64,000 nt of DNA from Acetobacter senegalensis (GCF_001580995.1 NZ_LHZU01000135.1:18845-82844); one strand, 5' to 3'. Positions 26,552 to 36,593 are shown, counted from the stretch's first letter. Numbers and translations are program-made. The notes: generated from the letters alone by a model not told the origin.

Positions 26552-26680
26552 AACCGGTCGTCGCAACACTTTCGATTATATGTTGTTTGAGCAGTTGGTC
26601 GAGTGCCTCTGCTGGTGTTTACCAACCGAGTGTTTTGCGTGGCCATGTATTCAGGGCAGGAGCAACCGCATCTAATGCAT
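26552..26680 (-). pseudogene. IS30-family transposase C-terminal remnant
   Basis: The minus strand reads RKTLGW, a stop codon, TPAEALDQLLKQHIIESVATTG. This is the well-known end of IS30-family transposases (RPRKTLGWKTPAEALxxLL ... VATTG). Only about 40 codons are left, inserted within or beside IS3 debris. Confidence 0.72.
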
Positions 26681-26734
26681 CGATAACATACTGGCTGCCG
26701 GTGCTCATCAATGAAGCTGGTCATGGTCTGAAGC

Positions 26735-27003
26735 GGCGGCCGAGTTCTCCTTGCATAAAATATGCTAACGCCTTGCGCAGGATTTCATTCGCCTGCTGCA
26801 GTTCGCGGGTCACTCACCGCAGGCCCATTGGCGCGCCATGCAGACGGGTCCATTTCGACAGCATGTTAGGATCAATATCCCGCTTTGGAGCGATCATCAT
26901 CACCGCAGACCACCGCGAAGGACGGTTCTTCTTTTCCTCCAGAACCATGCAGGCTGCAAGTTCGTAAAATTCAGGCAGAAAACGCTTCGGTTTATTGCCC
27001 ATG
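26735..27003 (-). pseudogene. IS3-family OrfA remnant
   Basis: Begins with MGNKPKRFLPEFYELAACMV and a helix-turn-helix (WSAVMMIAPK ... LSKWTRLHG), then a stop, then VTRELQQANEILRKALAYFM, the leucine-zipper-like segment typical of OrfA. It is interrupted by at least one stop and missing its centre. Confidence 0.72.
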
Positions 27004-27276
27004 AATTCTTCTCACCTCACAGCTCTTTCTGTCTCCACAAAACCTAGGGCAATTCACTATTAGATCCTGTTTTATAGATCCTGTTTTACGAATTCCTTGA
27101 GCAGCACAGTTTTGATGTAATTCCGGTGAACGCGCGAGCCGCTTCTGGCCTGCCAGAATCCCAGACACCCGCAATTCCAGCTTCTCCTCAGATGAAGCCC
27201 CTCAATCATTATATCCGAAAGGCAGAGTTGCCCATAAATTCTGACTTCATGGAAAAACGTAACGAAAACCAACTTT

Positions 27277-28614
27277 TTACTTCAGAAATTTAAGAAATAA
27301 ATCTAAATCTTCAACTGATCTCATGAAGTAAACACTATACCAAACGTCGGAATTTTTCTTCAATACAGACTTTGTGTTCTGGAAAAACTTATTTTTTATG
27401 TCTTGCTTAGAAACATCAGGCAACGAACGTGAGGCATAGGAAATTGATCTGGAGTTCTTCAAAACGACAGTAACTTTTGCAAAACGCTTTTCTGGAGCTT
27501 CTTGCAGAGATGGAGCCTGAAAATCTGTTTCTCTTGCAATGAGTGACATTACAGACAAAATGTCTGGTGCTATGGCGTCATCTTTAAACAAGGATAAATC
27601 AACATTTTTTTTGACAAGAAAAGCTGCCAAAATATACTCAATACTGAATTGTCCTTTTCTACCCGTTTCTGGTTTTGTTACAGTCAAGGCTGCATCTCCT
27701 CCAGAAGGAAACGTAACAATTACTTTTTCTATTTCATCCAATGAAAAATTATTATTTTTACGCAACTCTAGGAAAGCAGAAATCGGCAAATAGCTAGCGC
27801 CACAACATGGATATAGCTTGAAAATTAGTCCGGGATTTTCAAAGGCCCATTCTTTTCCCCAACCGTTCAGGCATATTGATGGCAGTGCGTCATCCATGCC
27901 TAATGTTTTAAAAAATCCAAATTGAGAGTCGAGAATATCTCTATTTCCCTCAACACCAGCAAGAGTTAAGAGAATAGCTGATATAGCAGAACGTGCAGCA
28001 AAACCTGCATGAATAGGCTTCACTTCAGTTGAAAACTGAGCGCGTAATCCCGCTGCTTGAGTAGCCGCTATTCCTAAAGCATTACTTAGCAAATCGGGTG
28101 TCACGTTTAATAAATACCCAAGGGCAACCGTAGCACCTAAAGGACCCAAAGTTGCTGTTGCATGAAAGCCTGTCTCGTAATGTCTATGGCGCATGGCACG
28201 CCCTAACCGCGCCATGGCCTCCACTCCCACACAATACGCCGCTAAGAACTGGATAGCCGTGACATTCGGAATGTTTGGCAAGTATGCAAACAGAGCGGAC
28301 AATACCACAATGCTGGGGTGGCCTCTTACGTCGGAATGGATATCGTCAAAATCGAGAACATGCGAAAGTGTCCCGTTTAATAATGCCGCTGTTGCCGGGT
28401 CCACTACTGTCTCTTGACCAAGGAGGAAGCTGCCTTTTTGCCCAGCCAGCGGCAAAAAAGCTGCTCTCACTTTCTGATAGGCTGGATTATCAATGCCCGC
28501 AAAAGCGCAGCCTAGGTAATCGATTAAACCCGACCGAGAAAGCTCAATCACACTTTCTGGAGGATGTGTCGTTAAAGCCAGCTCTGAAAAACGATATGTT
28601 AGGGAATAAGGCAT
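27277..28614 (-). CDS. yxeQ: MmgE/PrpD-family protein (YxeQ-like)
   Basis: 445 residues from ATG 28614 (MPYSLTYRFSELAL). The MmgE/PrpD fold shows in LIDYLGCAFAGI near the start, DFDDIHSDVRGHPSIVVLSAL, and the GFHATATLGPLGATVALGYLL segment. The family includes 2-methylcitrate dehydratase and is common in catabolic operons without a defined reaction. It is the last gene of the minus-strand cluster after the FMN monooxygenase (14-base gap). The Bacillus yxe operon for S-(2-succino)cysteine has a YxeQ protein of this family at its end. The gene name is by analogy. Confidence 0.8.
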   Translation of the reverse strand: MPYSLTYRFSELALTTHPPESVIELSRSGLIDYLGCAFAGIDNPAYQKVRAAFLPLAGQKGSFLLGQETVVDPATAALLNGTLSHVLDFDDIHSDVRGHPSIVVLSALFAYLPNIPNVTAIQFLAAYCVGVEAMARLGRAMRHRHYETGFHATATLGPLGATVALGYLLNVTPDLLSNALGIAATQAAGLRAQFSTEVKPIHAGFAARSAISAILLTLAGVEGNRDILDSQFGFFKTLGMDDALPSICLNGWGKEWAFENPGLIFKLYPCCGASYLPISAFLELRKNNNFSLDEIEKVIVTFPSGGDAALTVTKPETGRKGQFSIEYILAAFLVKKNVDLSLFKDDAIAPDILSVMSLIARETDFQAPSLQEAPEKRFAKVTVVLKNSRSISYASRSLPDVSKQDIKNKFFQNTKSVLKKNSDVWYSVYFMRSVEDLDLFLKFLK

Positions 28615-28627
28615 AAAAAAACGGCTC

Positions 28628-29941
28628 CTACACTTTGGAGACAAAGCTGTTTTGTGGCCTTTCCAGACCTAAAATGTCGCGTAATGTTGCGCCCTCATAC
28701 TCTTTCCTGAACAGTCCTCTTTTCTGCAATTCAGGAACAACATAGTCTACAAAAAGTTCAAATTGTCCCGGAAACCATGCTGGCATGATATTGAAGCCAT
28801 CAGCCGCGTTACTCTCAAACCACTGCTGCAAATGGTCGGCAATAACAGATGGGGTGCCTTTTAGTACATTATGACCACGTGCCATCCCAACATGTAACGC
28901 TAACTCGCGCACGGTCATATTCTCTCTTAAGGCAAGAGCCTTCAAGAGCTCACCCCTGCTTTGGATTTCATCAGAAATAGCAAGATCTGCTGGAAGTGGG
29001 CCATCAAGGTCAAATTGCGTAACATCGTGCCCAAGACGTTCTGAAAGAAGCCCAAGCGCACTGGGTAGATCCGTCAATTCTTTTAGTTTTTGATAGTTTT
29101 CTTCTACTTCCTTTTCGTCACGACCAATAACCGGGAAGACACCGGGCATAACAACAAGGTCGTTACGCTCTCTACCAAAGGTTACAAGGCGTCCTTTAAG
29201 GCTTGCGTAAAATGCTTGCGCTTCTGCCAAATCTCCTTGTGCGGTAAAAACGATGTCCGCTGTACGTGCCGCAAGATTTTGTCCAGGCACTGAGGAACCT
29301 GCCTGAATAATAATTGGATGCCCTTGTGGTGGTCGCGATGCATTCAGCGGACCCTGAACCGTAAAAAATTGCCCTTTGTGGTTTAGTTGGTGCATTTTGC
29401 TTGGCAGAGCAAAAGTTCCGCTGGTCTTGTCGGCCACAATTGCACCATCGTCCCAACTGTCCCACAACCCTTTGCAAACGTCGACAAATTCTTCCGCTAT
29501 TTCATAACGGTTGTCGTGACCCGGGTGGGTGGACCGGGTAAAATTAGCAGCAGAGCGTGCGTAACTGGTTGTGACCACGTTCCAGGCTGCACGGCCATTA
29601 CTGAGGTGATCAAGGGAAGCGAACGTACGCGCCACCTGATAAGGCTCACTATAAGTAGTAGAGACCGTCGCTGCCAGTCCTATATGCCGGGTGGACATGG
29701 CAATTGCGCCCAGCAAAGTTGTAGGCTCAAATCGGACCATGGTGGAAGGATGTGCTGTCAGGCTTGATGTCAGGCCATCCGCCAGAAAGAAAAGATCAAA
29801 CTTGCCACGCTCTGCTATCGCGGCGATTTTCTGGAGAAGTGCTAGGTTTTCTGACCCCGTTTCCGCTTCTGGCACTCTCCATCCTGAAACATGGTGCCCT
29901 GTTGCTTGCACAAAAACGCCTAAATGCATTTGTTTTGACAT
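28628..29941 (-). CDS. yxeK: FMN-dependent monooxygenase, NtaA/SnaA/DszA family (YxeK-like)
   Basis: 437 residues of the flavin-dependent luciferase-like superfamily. Motifs typical of the NtaA/SnaA/DszA branch are HVSGWRVPEA near the start, FDLFFLADGL, TTLLGAIAMSTRHIGLAATVSTTYSEPYQVAR and NGRAAWNVVTTS, all close to the FMN site. It needs reduced FMN from a separate reductase. In Bacillus, YxeK of this family breaks the C-S bond of N-acetyl-S-(2-succino)cysteine. The amino-acid ABC transporter upstream, MmgE/PrpD gene downstream and divergent M20 deacylase reproduce that operon. Substrate is inferred from this set. Confidence 0.85.
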   Translation of the reverse strand: MSKQMHLGVFVQATGHHVSGWRVPEAETGSENLALLQKIAAIAERGKFDLFFLADGLTSSLTAHPSTMVRFEPTTLLGAIAMSTRHIGLAATVSTTYSEPYQVARTFASLDHLSNGRAAWNVVTTSYARSAANFTRSTHPGHDNRYEIAEEFVDVCKGLWDSWDDGAIVADKTSGTFALPSKMHQLNHKGQFFTVQGPLNASRPPQGHPIIIQAGSSVPGQNLAARTADIVFTAQGDLAEAQAFYASLKGRLVTFGRERNDLVVMPGVFPVIGRDEKEVEENYQKLKELTDLPSALGLLSERLGHDVTQFDLDGPLPADLAISDEIQSRGELLKALALRENMTVRELALHVGMARGHNVLKGTPSVIADHLQQWFESNAADGFNIMPAWFPGQFELFVDYVVPELQKRGLFRKEYEGATLRDILGLERPQNSFVSKV

Positions 29942-29968
29942 AGCTTTGTCCTTATCAAAATTTCACTA

Positions 29969-30724
29969 TCAAGACTGACGAAGAAAATCGGCAGTGCGCA
30001 CATGTTGTGGATGGGTAAATAAGTCATGTGAGGGGCCGTGTTCGATAATGCGACCATTCTCCATAAACGCGACGTTACCTTGCAAAGCGCGGGCAAAACT
30101 TAGTTCGTGTGTTACAATCACCATGGTCATTGCTTGCTCGCTTAATTGCTTCAGCAATCTCGCCATGCTCTGCACCAGTTCCGGGTCTAATGCCGCCGTA
30201 GGCTCATCAAACAACATGACTTCAGGCTGCATGATAAGCGCTCTGACAATGGCAACACGCTGCTGCTGACCACCAGAGAGTGATGGCGGGAGAGCATTTG
30301 CGTGACTTTCCAAACCCACAGTTTTTAAAAGAGCCAATGCCTGATCTATAACATCCCCTCTCTTTTTCTTGAGGATTTTAATTGGCGCAATGACAATATT
30401 TTCCAAAACGGAAAGATGTGGGAAAAGGTTGTATTGTTGAAAAACCATGCCTATTTGGGTTCTCTGGCGTGCAATTTCTCGACCGGAGAGTTCGTATAGC
30501 TTGTCACCAGTTTGTCTGTAACCGATGATTTCACCGTTCAGCCGAATAATGCCACTATCAATACGATCAAGATGATTAATGCACCGTAGTAATGTGGACT
30601 TTCCAGAACCCGAAGGGCCAAGTAGCACACAAGTCTGTCCCGATGGTACAATTAAGTTGATGTCATCAAGGATGGTTTTCCCTGAAATTTTTCTGGAAAC
30701 ACCTGATATTTCAAGACCGCTCAT
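29969..30724 (-). CDS. yxeO: Amino-acid ABC transporter ATPase (YxeO-like)
   Basis: 251 residues. Walker A GPSGSGKST, signature LSGGQQQRVAIVRAL and Walker B VMLFDEPTAALDPE are intact. The sequence IGMVFQQYNLFPHLSVLENI is the Q-loop region characteristic of polar amino-acid importers (HisP/GlnQ). It overlaps the permease gene by four bases and lies 27 bases before the monooxygenase gene. It should energise uptake of an amino acid or an amino-acid adduct. Confidence 0.9.
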   Translation of the reverse strand: MSGLEISGVSRKISGKTILDDINLIVPSGQTCVLLGPSGSGKSTLLRCINHLDRIDSGIIRLNGEIIGYRQTGDKLYELSGREIARQRTQIGMVFQQYNLFPHLSVLENIVIAPIKILKKKRGDVIDQALALLKTVGLESHANALPPSLSGGQQQRVAIVRALIMQPEVMLFDEPTAALDPELVQSMARLLKQLSEQAMTMVIVTHELSFARALQGNVAFMENGRIIEHGPSHDLFTHPQHVRTADFLRQS

Positions 30725-31554
30725 AACGGCTGATCCTTACGCGAAAGTCGCCCCTCCACCCAGTATTGCCCTATGGATAAGAGAGACGTGACAACAAGAT
30801 ACCAGAGAGAGGCAACAATCAGGAGCGGTATAACATCATATGTGCGTTCATAAATTTCCTGAGCAGAATACAGTACATCCTGCAATGCTATCACAGAAAC
30901 AACAGATGTTGCTTTTAATGTGCTTATAATCTGATTGCCCGCAGCAGGTAAAATGACTCTGAATGCCTGTGGAAAAACAATGCTATACATCACGCCAGAA
31001 TTGGTAAACCCTAACGCCCGAGCGGCATCCCGCTGTCCAGTTGGAATACTCCGTAAGCCGGTACGTATAATTTCACTGGTATATGCGGCGTCATGAAGAA
31101 CCAATGCTAGAACTGCTGCGGAAAAGCCGGTCAACACATGGTTTGTTGGGAAAGAATATAGCTCGCCCAAACCGGGCAGGGCCAAAACTAAGCGCGGATA
31201 CAACGCGGCAATATTGAACCAGAAAAATAACTGTACAAGCATGGGAACAGAACGAAAAACCCATACATAAAACCAGCTTACACTTTGTAGTAGCCTACTA
31301 TCGGCCTGCCGCATTGCTGCTAAAACAGTACCAAGTGGAAAGCCAAAAAAAACTGCAAAGAATGTCAGTTCAAGCGTGATCAGCAAGCCTTTGAGCAGGG
31401 CTGGTGCAGTAAAATCTGCAAAAACGATCTGCCATTCAAAACGAGGGTTTTTAAAAATTGAATACAGAAGTGCGGCAACACAGGCGGCAACCACTATGGT
31501 CGCAAGGCGTTCCGCAATTTTTGTTTTGGGCACAATAACAAGGTTATGGCTCAT
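30721..31554 (-). CDS. yxeN: Amino-acid ABC transporter permease (YxeN-like)
   Basis: 277 residues from ATG 31554 (MSHNLVIVPK), with GGAAGGG six bases upstream; it overlaps the binding-protein gene by 11 bases. The HisM/GlnP-type permease features are present: LLKGLLITLELTFFAV, FRSVPMLVQLFFWF, and the EAA loop (RAALGFTNS-type: AARALGFTNSGVMYSIVFPQAFRVILP). Several hydrophobic helices are visible. It forms the membrane channel with the ATPase encoded next. Confidence 0.88.
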   Translation of the reverse strand: MSHNLVIVPKTKIAERLATIVVAACVAALLYSIFKNPRFEWQIVFADFTAPALLKGLLITLELTFFAVFFGFPLGTVLAAMRQADSRLLQSVSWFYVWVFRSVPMLVQLFFWFNIAALYPRLVLALPGLGELYSFPTNHVLTGFSAAVLALVLHDAAYTSEIIRTGLRSIPTGQRDAARALGFTNSGVMYSIVFPQAFRVILPAAGNQIISTLKATSVVSVIALQDVLYSAQEIYERTYDVIPLLIVASLWYLVVTSLLSIGQYWVEGRLSRKDQPL

Positions 31555-32494
31555 GTAAGGCCCTTCCATCATTTTGTGCGCCTACGGAATTTAGAATATC
31601 CATATTGCTATAACTTTTTCCAATTTCACCGTAAGAAATACCCCATTTACCAAGTATTTTCTGGTAAATGCCGAGCTCTATTAAACGATTAACTGCATCT
31701 GTTATAACCGGTGTTAGCGAGGACTGGCGGGGTAAGCCCATTCCAACATAGCTTCCGTGGCGGTCTAGTGTAGCAGTAAGAACAACTTGGCCGTGGCTGC
31801 CTTGCGCCATGGCCTTTACGCCTTCGTAAGGGCCAAGAAAATAAGGAACACGCCCACTAATAATAGCCTGAACACCTGCTGGGCGGGATGGAAAAAGCAT
31901 GACAGTAATAGGCGCTGCCCCCGCTTGTTTGCAGTCTCGACTATGGTTTTGCAGCACAGTTGCATTTTCTGTGCCAGATCCTGCTCCTATAGTGAAACCG
32001 CATAAATCATGCCACTGGGTCACCTGTCCTTGCGTTGTAGCCAAACCTAGGAGGCCAAGGCGCTTGTCATCAAAATAGGAAACAAAATCTATTTTTTTGA
32101 GCCGTGTTTCTGTTACATTCAGGTTAGCCAAAGCGACATCATAACGATGGCTGGCAAGCCCAAGGACCGTGCTTCCCAAGCTTCCAGGGTTCGCCCAGTA
32201 CAGCTTTAACCCCAGTAGTTGGGCTACAGCTGCCATGATATCGATCTCCCTGCCCTGCAACTGCATCGTATCTGGCGTAAGAAACACCGTGGGTGGCGTT
32301 GTCGGGTGAGTGGCAACCAACAACGCTCCACTGCGCCTGTATTCAGCCGGGACACGCTTTTGCAGATCCTGTGCAACAGGCACGGAAATATCTGTTTGGT
32401 ACGGAATAAAATTTTCCGCCTTGCGCCCTAAGTTCTGAACCAGAAAAAGGCCTAGAACCATAAGAACACCCGCACAAAACACCTCTTTCTTCAT
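31544..32494 (-). CDS. yxeM: Extracellular amino-acid-binding protein (YxeM-like)
   Basis: 316 residues with an N-terminal hydrophobic signal or anchor (VFCAGVLMVLGLFLV) and no lipobox. The type 3 solute-binding fold follows: GALLVATHPTTPPTVFLTPD, REIDIMAAVAQLLGLKLYW, DVALANLNVTETRLKKIDFVSYF, with the family-typical two-lobed order. This family binds polar amino acids and derivatives. It precedes permease and ATPase in the operon and follows the TonB receptor gene by 18 bases. The ligand may be S-(2-succino)cysteine by analogy with YxeM. Confidence 0.85.
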   Translation of the reverse strand: MKKEVFCAGVLMVLGLFLVQNLGRKAENFIPYQTDISVPVAQDLQKRVPAEYRRSGALLVATHPTTPPTVFLTPDTMQLQGREIDIMAAVAQLLGLKLYWANPGSLGSTVLGLASHRYDVALANLNVTETRLKKIDFVSYFDDKRLGLLGLATTQGQVTQWHDLCGFTIGAGSGTENATVLQNHSRDCKQAGAAPITVMLFPSRPAGVQAIISGRVPYFLGPYEGVKAMAQGSHGQVVLTATLDRHGSYVGMGLPRQSSLTPVITDAVNRLIELGIYQKILGKWGISYGEIGKSYSNMDILNSVGAQNDGRALHEP

Positions 32495-32512
32495 GAAAAA
32501 AGTGACTTGCTT

Positions 32513-34999
32513 TTAGAAACTTGCATTAACGCGTCCATAGTAATATGCGCCATAAATAGGCAGACTGGATGCAACCTGATCATACGGGCGTGTGCCAAGA
32601 TAGTTGTTTTGTGTCGGAACATGCCGTGGCCGTTGGTTGAAAATATTATTCGCGCCAATGGAAGCATGCCAGTGTCGGTTAAAGCGATACCCCACTTCCA
32701 GATCAGTCATCCAGACAGGTGTGTTGCTGAATTCAGAAAACTGAGATGTGGAATATCTGACGGCCGCAGGCGCTAGATCCTGATATGTTAGCAGCGATGT
32801 AGTCTGCCCATAACGTGTCTGGCGCACATTTACATCCCACACACCGTTGCTCCAGAATGCATTCAGCACAATTTTGCTCCGTGGCGAGGCTGTGGTGAGG
32901 TAACCAATTGTCTGGGCACTTACCAAGGGGTTGCCATCAGCATTTGTATTAACATGATGCAGGCGGGTACGATTGAGATTAAGCATCATGGAAAGTGTAA
33001 GGTTTCCATATTGGTGCAAATGCAGAAGGTAGTCAGCCTGAAGATCCAAACCTTGTGTGCGGGTGCTTGCTGCGTTTGCCATATAGTTGGCTTTGATGTT
33101 GTTAAGGTCGACATTTCCGCCTGTAGGAAGCTCCATGCCTGTCAGGGCAATAGCATCATACGCCGTCTGACCATTCACAAATCCTGATCCAATGATGCGG
33201 TCTCGAATATTGATCTGGTAAACATCTGCCGAGATATGGAAGCCATCAATCGGCTCCAGAATAATGCCACCTTCAACATTGGTAGATCGTTCAGGTTTGA
33301 GATGTTGTGCCCCAATTGAGCGACCAGCCTCACTGGTTGTTGACAACAGCCCCGAAGCTCCGGTGGGGGTTACGCCGAGGTTACTGAAATGCTCTTCAGC
33401 CAAAGATGGCGCACGAAACCCGTTACTAACTGTCCCACGTATGGCAATACGCTTGGTAAAGTCGTAACGTGTGCTGACTTTACCATTTTCTGTGTTGCCA
33501 AAGTCCGTATAATGCTCAAAACGGCCAGCGAAATCGAGATCCCAATGTTTAAGTGGGTGGAAATCTCCATCTATATAACCGGCCCATACATTTCTGTCCC
33601 AATGGCCAGCATTATAGGGTGAGAGCGCTGTAGAAGAGGCCATCCCCCCTTCTGAATATGAAGCCAGATCGCCTGCGCGAATGCCATACATTTCCAGCCT
33701 GTGCTCAGCGCCCATGGCAAGAGTGACAGGTATGGCATGAGCAATAGAGAAATTACGCCTTAGATCAAGATTACTGGTCCATTGGGATAAGGTGAAATTT
33801 GATGCTCTTACTTTAGTGGGAGAATAGCCATATTTTTTATAATAGCCCGAATTGAAGGTATCTTTGTTATCAATCCGGTCATTATCTTCTCCGTATAGAG
33901 TGCTAATATCCCAATCAAATCCTAGAAGGTTTTTGCCACGGAGGCCAATATTGGCCTGGTAGTCGTCCTCATCAATGATTTCTAGCGGTGAGAAGCCTGC
34001 TGGGAATGCTGTTGGTGCTACTGTTGGCAGGCGGTAGTGCTCTATGGCCTCAGCATGACGATGCGCATAAGTAATCAAGCCGTAGCTTTCTATCCCTTCC
34101 GTAATAGGCTTTGCCCATTCCAGAGCAAGGTTGCCTCTTGTTTCTTCTGGCGTGGAAAGACTTTTATCAGACGTAGGTGCCCAGGAAGACCCTGGCGACC
34201 ATTGGTGGCTCCAGACACTTTTAGAACTGTTGATGAAATGGTCTGTATGGTACACTTGGCCACTCAAATGCAGGAAGCCATCCCGCCCCAACTTCATTCC
34301 GCCATCTATACCAACAGAATATTGCCAGCCGTCACCGTTATAGGCATTCGCTCCTGTTTGAGCCGAAGCATCCAGACCATGGTCTGTTTTCTTTGTGATG
34401 ATATTGACAACCCCGGCAATGGCGTCTGACCCATACATAGCGGCCGCACCATCCCGCAGAATTTCTATGTGGTCAATTGCGTTAGCTGGTATCATATTCA
34501 GATCCACAGCTGTTGACCCTTGCTGTGGACCTGCTGCTGCCGTCAGATTGGCTGTTGTATGCCTGCGCTTGCCATCCACAAGAACCAAAACTTCATTAGG
34601 GTTCAACCCACGCATACGAATTGCAGAGGTAAGCGCCCCTGTTTCTGTCGGTAAAGTTGCCATGGTAATGGACGGGTCAACACGCGTTATTGCATCAGCC
34701 AGATTCAGTTGGCCTGACCTCCGTAAAGTTGCGGCAGAGACAACGGTTATAGGCGATGTACTATCGCGGGCTTTCCGGTTGGTCGCATGGGTCCCTGTAA
34801 CAATGACAGATTCTGATTTTTCACTGGAAGACGTCCCTGCGTCCACCACATCGGCCGGAGCAACAGAGGCATTATTACTATACCGAGTATTCTGAGCATG
34901 GGCGGCAGAAAGAGGAAGAGCCGCACAGACGCCAATAAGCAAATACCGCTTTTTTGTGTGGTTTATATGTTGAAAAAAAAGATCACCACTCAACGACAT
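32513..34999 (-). CDS. TonB-dependent receptor of the yxe-like operon
   Basis: 828 residues with a signal peptide (LLIGVCAALPLSAAHAQ). The plug domain has VIVTGTHATNRKARDSTSPI, AIRMRGLNPNEVLVLVDGKRR and IEILRDGAAAMYGSDAIAGVVNIITKK, a form common in receptors for organic compounds rather than ferric siderophores. The barrel ends with YYYGRVNASF. It is the first gene of the operon that goes on to an amino-acid ABC transporter, FMN monooxygenase and MmgE/PrpD protein, so it probably brings the same substrate across the outer membrane. The Bacillus yxe operon has no such gene as Bacillus lacks an outer membrane. Confidence 0.88.
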   Translation of the reverse strand: MSLSGDLFFQHINHTKKRYLLIGVCAALPLSAAHAQNTRYSNNASVAPADVVDAGTSSSEKSESVIVTGTHATNRKARDSTSPITVVSAATLRRSGQLNLADAITRVDPSITMATLPTETGALTSAIRMRGLNPNEVLVLVDGKRRHTTANLTAAAGPQQGSTAVDLNMIPANAIDHIEILRDGAAAMYGSDAIAGVVNIITKKTDHGLDASAQTGANAYNGDGWQYSVGIDGGMKLGRDGFLHLSGQVYHTDHFINSSKSVWSHQWSPGSSWAPTSDKSLSTPEETRGNLALEWAKPITEGIESYGLITYAHRHAEAIEHYRLPTVAPTAFPAGFSPLEIIDEDDYQANIGLRGKNLLGFDWDISTLYGEDNDRIDNKDTFNSGYYKKYGYSPTKVRASNFTLSQWTSNLDLRRNFSIAHAIPVTLAMGAEHRLEMYGIRAGDLASYSEGGMASSTALSPYNAGHWDRNVWAGYIDGDFHPLKHWDLDFAGRFEHYTDFGNTENGKVSTRYDFTKRIAIRGTVSNGFRAPSLAEEHFSNLGVTPTGASGLLSTTSEAGRSIGAQHLKPERSTNVEGGIILEPIDGFHISADVYQINIRDRIIGSGFVNGQTAYDAIALTGMELPTGGNVDLNNIKANYMANAASTRTQGLDLQADYLLHLHQYGNLTLSMMLNLNRTRLHHVNTNADGNPLVSAQTIGYLTTASPRSKIVLNAFWSNGVWDVNVRQTRYGQTTSLLTYQDLAPAAVRYSTSQFSEFSNTPVWMTDLEVGYRFNRHWHASIGANNIFNQRPRHVPTQNNYLGTRPYDQVASSLPIYGAYYYGRVNASF

Positions 35000-35183
35000 T
35001 ACCCTGCGCCTTTATAATTTAACTATTTAATATAGTTGATATAAAATACACCCACACAATCTTCCGTCAATAAGGGCGCATGATTTCACGATGGTTTTTT
35101 GATGAATAAATATTAATGCCTTAACGGGCCAAAAATGACGCTACCAATCTCCCTAATTTAGATAAGTTTCCACAAAAAGGATC

Positions 35184-36593
35184 GTGAAATTGCAAAATGA
35201 GAAAACAATCTGGCAACTAGTTGACCAGAAAGGCCCCGTTTTTGAAACTTTAAGTGAGAGTGTGTGGGACGTGCCCGAAACAAATTTTCAGGAGGTTTCT
35301 TCTTGTGCACTTCATAGAGAAACGCTCTTGGAGCAAGGGTTCAGGGTTACAGAGTGTGCAGGAGGCCTAAAAACTGCTGTCATGGGGGAAAGTGGCAAAG
35401 GCGGTCCGGTCATTGCTTTTCTGGGGGAGTTTGATGCACTCCCCAACCTCAGTCAGCAGGCCAATGTTTCCCACCCTGCCCCGATTACTCCAGACGGTAA
35501 TGGGCATGGGTGTGGGCATAATTTATTAGGCGCGGGTGCGCTGGCAGCTGCAACAGCGGTAAAAGACTGGCTGGAACAGACGGGAACACCAGGCACGGTG
35601 AGATATTACGGCTGCCCCGCTGAAGAAGGCGGTGCGGGAAAAGTGTTCATGATCCGTAATGGCGCATTTGATGGCGTGGATTGTGCTATTAGTTGGCACC
35701 CTTTCGCTTTTACCACTGTCTGCCCTCCCTCTTCTCTTGCCAATGTCTGCATGGACTTTGTTTTCACCGGCCGGTCATCCCATGCTGCGATGTCCCCTCA
35801 TCTCGGGCGTTCAGCGCTGGATGCAGCGGAGCTTATGAATGTCGGTGTCAATTACTTACGCGAACACATGCTGCCAACCTCCCGTATCCACTACGCTTAT
35901 ATAAATGCAGGTGGAAAAGCGGCGAATGTCGTTCAGTCAGAAACGCGTATTCGTTACATGATACGCGCTGAAAAACTGGAAGATCTTTTTCCGCTACAAA
36001 AGCGAGTGGAAAATATTGCGCATGGCGCCGCGCTGATGACTGAAACACAAGTTGATATCCAGGTTTTAAGCGGTATGGCTAACCTCATGCCCGCGCCAAA
36101 GCTGGAAAAACTGATGCAGCATAATATTGAAGAGCTTGGTCCACTACCTTTAAGCCCGACAGACTATCACTATGCTCAGGATATTCAGGCAACCATTCCA
36201 CAAACCGACATCGTATCCGCGTATAGCATGATGGAAATTCCCTATCAGGAAAATGTCTCTATCTTTAATGAGATTATTCCGTACCGGCCTTATTTCACAA
36301 AAAATATCTTAGGTTCAACAGACGTTGGCGATGTGAGTTGGATTGTACCAACCGTGCAATTACTTGCAACCACCATGGCAGTCGGAACCTCGCTTCATTC
36401 ATGGCAGGCTACTGCACAGGGGAAGTCCTCCCTTGCTCATAAGGGCATGCTGCATGCAGCCAAAATCATGGCTGCAACAGCCATTAATATCCTTGAAAAT
36501 CCATCGATACTGGAAAAAGAAAACAAAAAACGAGATTATAAAGCCATCATTCCAAAAACGGTTGAACCGCCGTCAACGCATGAGCCACGATGA
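35184..36593 (+). CDS. yxeP: M20-family deacylase/amidohydrolase (YxeP/AbgB-like)
   Basis: 469 residues from GTG 35184. Metal-ligand motifs of the M20D family are present: FLGEFDALPNL, GHGCGHNLLG with the metal cysteine/histidine, PAEEGGAGKVFM with the catalytic and metal glutamates, and HPFAFTT. The closest remembered type is AbgB, which deacylates amino-acid conjugates. It is divergent from the TonB-ABC-monooxygenase operon with a 184-base spacer. In the S-(2-succino)cysteine route YxeP removes an N-acetyl group from N-acetylcysteine. An acetyltransferase (YxeL) is not present here. Confidence 0.85.
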   Translation: MKLQNEKTIWQLVDQKGPVFETLSESVWDVPETNFQEVSSCALHRETLLEQGFRVTECAGGLKTAVMGESGKGGPVIAFLGEFDALPNLSQQANVSHPAPITPDGNGHGCGHNLLGAGALAAATAVKDWLEQTGTPGTVRYYGCPAEEGGAGKVFMIRNGAFDGVDCAISWHPFAFTTVCPPSSLANVCMDFVFTGRSSHAAMSPHLGRSALDAAELMNVGVNYLREHMLPTSRIHYAYINAGGKAANVVQSETRIRYMIRAEKLEDLFPLQKRVENIAHGAALMTETQVDIQVLSGMANLMPAPKLEKLMQHNIEELGPLPLSPTDYHYAQDIQATIPQTDIVSAYSMMEIPYQENVSIFNEIIPYRPYFTKNILGSTDVGDVSWIVPTVQLLATTMAVGTSLHSWQATAQGKSSLAHKGMLHAAKIMAATAINILENPSILEKENKKRDYKAIIPKTVEPPSTHEPR

